DNA from: HGM10836 sp045580645
Lineage (GTDB): Bacteria; Bacillota_I; Bacilli_A; RF39; UBA660
Direction: 5' to 3'
NCBI GenBank assembly: GCA_045580645.1
Contig: JAZNOG010000021.1
Span: forward strand, 1 to 21,561
Length of the DNA stretch: 21,561 nt
Numbering within the stretch: position 1 is the stretch's first letter; each line of letters starts with the position of its first letter. This document shows positions 17,135 through 21,561 of the stretch, one piece after another. The translations under genes and the position numbers were made by a program. The notes below the pieces were generated by a model. It was not told where the DNA came from, made no database searches, and saw only the letters and a list, made by a program, of their open reading frames with translations.

Positions 17135-19414
17135 ATGGCGAAGAAAAAAAAGAGAAGTCAAAGTAATAAAAAACCAGATTATTTAGTAGAACTTTATGGT
17201 GTATTTTTAATTTTAATTGCAATACTTGGTATAGGAAAATATGGACCTGTTGGAAGAATAATTGCATCTTTTTCACTATTCTTAACAGGGAATTTATATT
17301 TTTTTACACTTCTTGCAACCCTTGCACTAGGTGTGTATCTAATTGTATATCGTAAAAACTTTAATTTTTGGTCTTCTAAAATGTTTGGTATATATTTGAT
17401 AATAATTGGAGTTTTAGTATTTTTACACCAAGAATATGCAATGCTAAATATAGAAAGTGGTTCAATTATTTCAGAAACTATTGACTATTTGATGACTGGT
17501 ATAGATAAAATAATGGCCAGAGAAATAAAACCTGGCATTTTTAATCAAAGTTTATCTAATACAGGTGGTGGAATTCTTGGGGCAATTTTCTCAACATTAT
17601 TTTATAAATTATTTGAAAGCGATGGAACTAACATAGTTATATGGGTATTATGGGTATCAGGATTTATGATATTTACAGGCCTTTCATTAATCGATGTAAT
17701 TAAAAACACATATAAGAAAAGTAAAGATATGTTTAAAGTAGAAAAAAAAGAAAAAGTTAAAGCAAAAGAAGAACATCGCGAATATAATGCTGATTATAAA
17801 GAAAAACCAGCATTAAAGATAGTTGATCACAATGATGATGAAAATAAATTAGTGGTTCAAGATATTAGTGAAATAACTAAAATTGGTCATGAAGAAAAGA
17901 AAGAGGAAAAAAGTTCTAAAGAAGAGGTTGTTATTAATAAAAGCTATAAGTTACCTCCAGTTGAATTATTAGATGCCCCTAAAAAGAATAAGAAAACTAA
18001 TGATCATGCTGCTATTGAAAAGAATATTGAAATACTTGAGGGTGTATTAAAAGACTTTGGTATAGAAGGAAAAGTAGTGGAAGTAAATATTGGACCTAGT
18101 GTAACACAATATGAAATAAAATTATCTTCAGGAGTTAAAGTAAGTAAATTACTTGGTATAAATAGAGAAATATCTTTATCACTTGCTAAAAAAGATGTCC
18201 GTATTCAAGCACCAATTCCAGGGAAATCTACTGTTGGAATTGAAATGCCTAATGATCAAAGTCAAACTGTATCATTAAGAGAAATAATAGAAGTTATGCC
18301 TAAACAAAATAGCAAATCTTTATTATCAGTTGCACTTGGTAAAGATATAATGGGTAAAGTAAAATGGTGTGAGATTGATAAAACACCCCATATGTTAGTA
18401 GCAGGTTCTACTGGTTCAGGTAAATCAGTATGTATAAATGGTATTATAGTGTCACTTTTAATGAAAGCTAGACCTGATGAAGTAAAACTTATTTTAGTAG
18501 ATCCTAAAAAAGTAGAACTATCAATGTATAATGGAATTCCTCACTTAGTAATACCAGTTGTAACAGATCCTAGAAAAGCATCACTTGCACTTAAAAAAGC
18601 AGTTAGTGAAATGGAAAGGCGTTACGATTTATTCGAGGAAAATGGTGTAAAAAATATTGCTGGTTATAATAAACTAGTTGAGGAAAAAAATGCAAAACTA
18701 TCTGAAGAAGAACAAATAAGGAAACTTCCATATATGGTAGTTATTGTAGATGAACTTGCTGACCTTATGTTAGTAGCAGGTAAAGAAGTAGAAGATTCAA
18801 TTATGAGAATTACACAAATGGCCCGTGCTGCTGGAATACATTTGATTATAGCAACACAAAGACCATCAACCGATGTAATTACAGGTTTAATTAAAGCAAA
18901 CATTCCATCAAGAATTTCATTCGCGGTATCTTCTAGTATTGATTCTAGAACAATTCTTGATATGGTTGGTGCAGAAAAACTTCTTGGAAAAGGGGATATG
19001 TTATTCTTACCAATGGGAGAAAATGCTCCAGAAAGAATACAAGGTGCTTTTGTATCAGAAGAAGAAATTAAAAAAGTTGTTAACTGGACTATAGAACAAC
19101 AAAAAGCATCATATGATGAAAGTTTCTTGAATTTAGAAAATAAAGATGAAGAAATTAAATCTAATACAATAAGTAATGAAAAGGAAGAATATGATGATCC
19201 TTTATATAATGATATAGTAGAATTTGTAGTAACAACTGGTAAAGCATCTGCATCATTATTACAAAGAAAGTTCAAACTAGGTTATAATAGAGCCGCTAGA
19301 ATAATAGATTTATTAGAGGAAAGAGGTATTATTGGTCCTCAAAACGGTTCTAAACCTAGAGAAGTATTAGTAAAACTTGAAAATAATAATATGAATGATT
19401 ATGAAGAAGATTAG
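17135..19414 (+). CDS. ftsK: DNA translocase FtsK/SpoIIIE
   Basis: 759 residues, close to B. subtilis SpoIIIE (about 789). It pumps chromosomal DNA through the division or sporulation septum. A basic N-terminus is followed by four membrane spans (about 16-36, 45-75, 87-104, 150-190). A charged linker (about 195-290) follows. The alpha/beta motor contains Walker A GSTGSGKS (424-431), the VDPKKVELSMYNGIPHL segment, Walker B IVDELADLM (Asp539-Glu540), and RPSTDVITGLIKANIPSRI. The C-terminal gamma winged helix (about 690-752; YNRAARIIDLLEERGIIGP) reads the polar KOPS/SRS sequences. All motor motifs are intact. Whether this species sporulates cannot be told from this gene. It starts a group that ends with ymfF-ymfH homologues, the B. 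subtilis gene order. Confidence 0.96.
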   Translation: MAKKKKRSQSNKKPDYLVELYGVFLILIAILGIGKYGPVGRIIASFSLFLTGNLYFFTLLATLALGVYLIVYRKNFNFWSSKMFGIYLIIIGVLVFLHQEYAMLNIESGSIISETIDYLMTGIDKIMAREIKPGIFNQSLSNTGGGILGAIFSTLFYKLFESDGTNIVIWVLWVSGFMIFTGLSLIDVIKNTYKKSKDMFKVEKKEKVKAKEEHREYNADYKEKPALKIVDHNDDENKLVVQDISEITKIGHEEKKEEKSSKEEVVINKSYKLPPVELLDAPKKNKKTNDHAAIEKNIEILEGVLKDFGIEGKVVEVNIGPSVTQYEIKLSSGVKVSKLLGINREISLSLAKKDVRIQAPIPGKSTVGIEMPNDQSQTVSLREIIEVMPKQNSKSLLSVALGKDIMGKVKWCEIDKTPHMLVAGSTGSGKSVCINGIIVSLLMKARPDEVKLILVDPKKVELSMYNGIPHLVIPVVTDPRKASLALKKAVSEMERRYDLFEENGVKNIAGYNKLVEEKNAKLSEEEQIRKLPYMVVIVDELADLMLVAGKEVEDSIMRITQMARAAGIHLIIATQRPSTDVITGLIKANIPSRISFAVSSSIDSRTILDMVGAEKLLGKGDMLFLPMGENAPERIQGAFVSEEEIKKVVNWTIEQQKASYDESFLNLENKDEEIKSNTISNEKEEYDDPLYNDIVEFVVTTGKASASLLQRKFKLGYNRAARIIDLLEERGIIGPQNGSKPREVLVKLENNNMNDYEED

Positions 19415-19434
19415 TAATATAATTAAGTTTTAAC

Positions 19435-19482
19435 GTTATGATAATTTTAATTTGGTCGATTTTGACCAAATTAAAACATAAC
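19435..19482 (+). other. Long hairpin between ftsK and deoD
   Basis: TTTTAATTTGGTC (19445-19457) pairs over 13 bp with GACCAAATTAAAA (19464-19476) around GATTTT. The outer GTTATG (19435-19440) and CATAAC (19477-19482) add 6 bp across a 4-base bulge. It is the strongest inverted repeat in the window but no U run follows on either strand. It may be a leaky terminator, an operator, or an mRNA-processing site between ftsK and deoD. No clear separate deoD promoter was found. Confidence 0.6.
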
Positions 19483-19517
19483 AAAAATTTTCTAGAAAAA
19501 TAAAAAGGAGTGATTTT

Positions 19518-20216
19518 ATGACACCACATATGAATGCAGAAAAAGAAAACATAGCAAATATTGTTATAATGCCAGGAGATCCATTACGTGCTAAATATAT
19601 AGCAGAAAAATTTCTAACAGATGTAAAATTAGTTAATAATGTCCGTTTAGCCTTAGCATATACTGGGTATTATAAAGACAAAAAAATAACAGTTATGGCA
19701 TCTGGCATGGGTATGCCAAGTATGGGAATATATGCATATGAACTATTTAAAGAATATGGTGTTCAAAAAATAATAAGATTAGGTTCATGTGGAAGTTACT
19801 CAAAAGATATAAAAGTCCGTGATATTATTTTAGCAGAAAAAGCATATACATTATCAAATTTTGCCTTTCAATATAACGGAGAAGATGTCCATTTAGTAAA
19901 AAGTTCTGTCCTATTAGGCCAATCCATCGTTAATAGCGCAAATAAAAATAATATAACTATAAAAATTGGTAATATTAATACTAGTGATGTATTTTACAAT
20001 AAGTATGAAGATGAAAAAATAAAAGAAAATTACTGTTTAGCAGTAGAAATGGAAAGCTTTGCACTTTTCTATATTGCCAAAATGTTAGGAAAAGATGCAA
20101 CAAGTGTCTTAACTGTATCAGATAATTTAGTAACAAAAGAAGAGTTATCTAGTGAAGAACGTGAAAAAACATTTGATGAAGCAGTAATTTTAGTATTGGA
20201 GGCAGTAAAAAAATAA
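19518..20216 (+). CDS. deoD: Purine-nucleoside phosphorylase, DeoD type
   Basis: 232 residues (family about 235). It converts purine (deoxy)ribonucleosides and phosphate to the free base and (deoxy)ribose-1-phosphate in nucleoside salvage, as a cytoplasmic hexamer. Visible motifs: MPGDPLRAKYIA (phosphate site, residues 14-25), SGMGMPS, RLGSCG, the nucleoside-site VEMESF, and a SDN motif where the catalytic Asp is expected. The ATG follows AAGGAG at an 8-base spacing. It ends 17 bases before the M16 gene and is probably co-transcribed with it. It is an insertion relative to the usual spoIIIE-ymfF neighbourhood, where deoD is not expected. All active-site motifs appear intact. Confidence 0.96.
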   Translation: MTPHMNAEKENIANIVIMPGDPLRAKYIAEKFLTDVKLVNNVRLALAYTGYYKDKKITVMASGMGMPSMGIYAYELFKEYGVQKIIRLGSCGSYSKDIKVRDIILAEKAYTLSNFAFQYNGEDVHLVKSSVLLGQSIVNSANKNNITIKIGNINTSDVFYNKYEDEKIKENYCLAVEMESFALFYIAKMLGKDATSVLTVSDNLVTKEELSSEEREKTFDEAVILVLEAVKK

Positions 20217-20233
20217 ATTACTAGGAGGGTTTT

Positions 20234-21505
20234 ATGGAATATAAAATGATAAAAGATTCTTATGATTTACACATGATAAAAACAACAAAATTTAAGACTC
20301 TTTTTTTTAAAATAGTTTTTACTAAAGAAATAAAAAAAGATGAAATAACTATACGTAACATGTTACTTGATAATTTAATATTTTCTTGCAAAAATTATCC
20401 TACTAAAAAACAAATGGCTATAAAAAAACAAGACCTATATGGCGCAGATATTTATGGAAATAATAAAAGAGTAGGAAAAAACATATTAACTGAAATTTAT
20501 TTATCAATATTAAATCCTAAATACACAGAAGAAGATATGCTTTTTGAATCACTTGATTTTTTACATGAAATTATATTTAATCCTAATGTAGAAAATAATA
20601 AATTTAATGAAGAAATATTTAATATAATAAAAAACAACTTAGAATCAGATATAAAAAGCACTAAAGAAAATACTAGTTTATATGCTAATCAAAAATTAAA
20701 ACAACTTATGGGGGATTATCCATTTTCTTATAAAATGGAAGGAACAATTGAAGATTTAGAAAAAATAAATAATGAAAATTTGTATACTTATTATAAAGAA
20801 TTTTTGAAAAATAATAAAATAGATATTTTCGTAGTGGGTGATTTAGATTTTAATTTAATGAAACAAGTCGTAAATGAAAAATTATGTTTTCCTTCCAATG
20901 ATTATTTAGTTAAAGATTTTGCAATTGATTATCGAAGTGAAAATAGAGGAATAGATGAAGTAGTAGAAGAAAGTTCTTATAACCAATCAAAACTAGCTAT
21001 AGGGTGCAGCCTAGGAAAACTTACTAAAAAAGAAAAAAAATATGTTGCTACTATTTATAATATAATATTAGGCAATTCTCCTGATTCTAAATTTTTCAAA
21101 AACATAAGAGAAAAAAAATCATATGCTTACACAATAAATTCCACCTTTAGGAGAATGGATGATATTTTAACAATAAGTGCAGGAATTTCTTATTCTAATT
21201 ATGATGATGTTGTTAAATCTATAGAAAAAGAAATTGATGATATGAGAAAAGGAAAATTTAATGATCTTGATATAGAAAAAGCAAAAAATCTATATATCAG
21301 CGTTATAAATGATATAAATGAGTTCCAATCTTCTATTTCAGAATATTACTATAATTTAAGATATTTAGGAATGGATGATTATAATAAAGAAATAGATATA
21401 ATAAAAGATATAACAAAAGAAGAAATAGTGGATGTTGCAAATAAAATATCAATTGATGCAATATATTTATTAAAAGAGAAAGAGGAAGAACATGAAAGAA
21501 ATTAA
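20234..21505 (+). CDS. M16-family peptidase homologue, YmfF-like, without the zinc motif
   Basis: 423 residues, matching YmfF-type proteins. The C-terminal M16 fold signatures are visible: YNIILGNSPDSKFFKNIREKK, here read as ILGNSPDSKFFKNIREKKS (about 280-299), then AYTINS. The HxxEH zinc motif expected near residue 50 is absent; the region reads LLDNLIFSCKNYPT. In M16 heterodimers one subunit often lacks the metal site and helps bind substrate, so this is probably the non-catalytic partner of the next gene. It has an AGGAGG site before ATG 20234, with 6 bases between. The end overlaps the next gene by 14 bases. Position after ftsK matches ymfF in B. subtilis. The natural substrate is unknown. 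Confidence 0.85.
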   Translation: MEYKMIKDSYDLHMIKTTKFKTLFFKIVFTKEIKKDEITIRNMLLDNLIFSCKNYPTKKQMAIKKQDLYGADIYGNNKRVGKNILTEIYLSILNPKYTEEDMLFESLDFLHEIIFNPNVENNKFNEEIFNIIKNNLESDIKSTKENTSLYANQKLKQLMGDYPFSYKMEGTIEDLEKINNENLYTYYKEFLKNNKIDIFVVGDLDFNLMKQVVNEKLCFPSNDYLVKDFAIDYRSENRGIDEVVEESSYNQSKLAIGCSLGKLTKKEKKYVATIYNIILGNSPDSKFFKNIREKKSYAYTINSTFRRMDDILTISAGISYSNYDDVVKSIEKEIDDMRKGKFNDLDIEKAKNLYISVINDINEFQSSISEYYYNLRYLGMDDYNKEIDIIKDITKEEIVDVANKISIDAIYLLKEKEEEHERN

Positions 21506-21561
21506 CATCAACAATTTTGAAGAAAAGTTATTTTATGAAAAATTAGATAATGGATTAGAAG
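21492..21561 (+). CDS. M16-family peptidase, YmfH-like, 5' fragment (runs off right edge)
   Basis: ATG 21492 with GAGGAAG just upstream opens a frame that continues to the window edge (23 full codons): MKEININNFEEKLFYEKLDNGLE. The phrase LFYEKLDNGLE resembles the beginning of YmfH-type M16 peptidases, which start with a similar YxEKxxNGL segment. It overlaps the preceding gene by 14 bases, as expected for a coupled YmfF/YmfH pair. The zinc motif would lie beyond the window, so whether this is the catalytic subunit cannot be seen here. Confidence 0.75.
   Translation, partial: MKEININNFEEKLFYEKLDNGLE

Noticed and set aside
18664..19275. 203-codon minus-strand frame opposite ftsK
   Set aside because: It is antisense to the conserved ftsK motor and gamma domains, has no ribosome site, and has a Ser/Ile-rich composition typical of reversed AT-rich coding DNA.

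Overview
The window is very AT-rich, densely coded DNA from a low-GC Gram-positive (Bacillota) bacterium. Support comes from the HrcA/CIRCE heat-shock operon, strong AGGAGG-type ribosome sites, sigma-A promoters, and the order ftsK/spoIIIE ... ymfF-ymfH, which matches Bacillus subtilis. Extreme AT bias, short intergenic gaps, BspA-type leucine-rich repeats and TasA-like surface proteins suggest an uncultured host-associated Bacilli lineage, possibly near the Mollicutes/RF39 group. That placement is inference. TGA is not used as a sense codon in the genes read. No tRNA, rRNA, insertion sequence or CRISPR array was seen, and no gap between genes exceeds 300 bases.

Layout. (1) 1-378, minus strand: start of a collagen-like Gly-X-Thr protein that runs off the left edge. 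(2) 562-1389, plus: a YwaF/TMEM164-type membrane protein, converging on a minus-strand ABC importer operon (3890-1393: NMT1-type binding protein, ATPase, permease); the two transcripts share a bidirectional terminator. (3) 4022-5216: a phage-like pair of a small holin-like membrane protein and an M23 endolysin-like peptidase with an SH3 domain. (4) 5302-7629: a large membrane-anchored protein with a TasA-like module followed by about ten BspA-type leucine-rich repeats. (5) 7761-15241: an extended heat-shock operon, hrcA - grpE - small unknown gene - dnaK - dinD - pepF - dnaJ, driven by a consensus promoter overlapping a CIRCE operator. (6) 15347-16984: a second large surface protein with a TasA-like N-terminal module, then Ig-like regions and a six-cysteine C-terminal domain. 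(7) 17135-21561: ftsK/spoIIIE, deoD, and a pair of M16-type peptidase genes, the second cut by the right edge.

How the genes fit together. Region 5 is a protein-quality unit (repressor, nucleotide exchange factor, Hsp70, Hsp40, an oligopeptidase that may clear fragments) carrying two unusual passengers: a 112-residue unknown between grpE and dnaK, and dinD. Regions 1, 4 and 6 encode the cell-surface repertoire. The most promising undescribed feature is that the proteins at 5302 and 15347 share one membrane-anchor plus TasA-like module of about 200 residues, joined to unrelated C-terminal display domains. In one of them the display domain is a set of near-identical 22-residue repeats whose variation is concentrated at a few positions.

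Starts were moved from the longest frame where the ribosome site demanded it: permease 2169, grpE TTG 8760, dnaK 9590, dinD 11486, TasA-like protein 15347.
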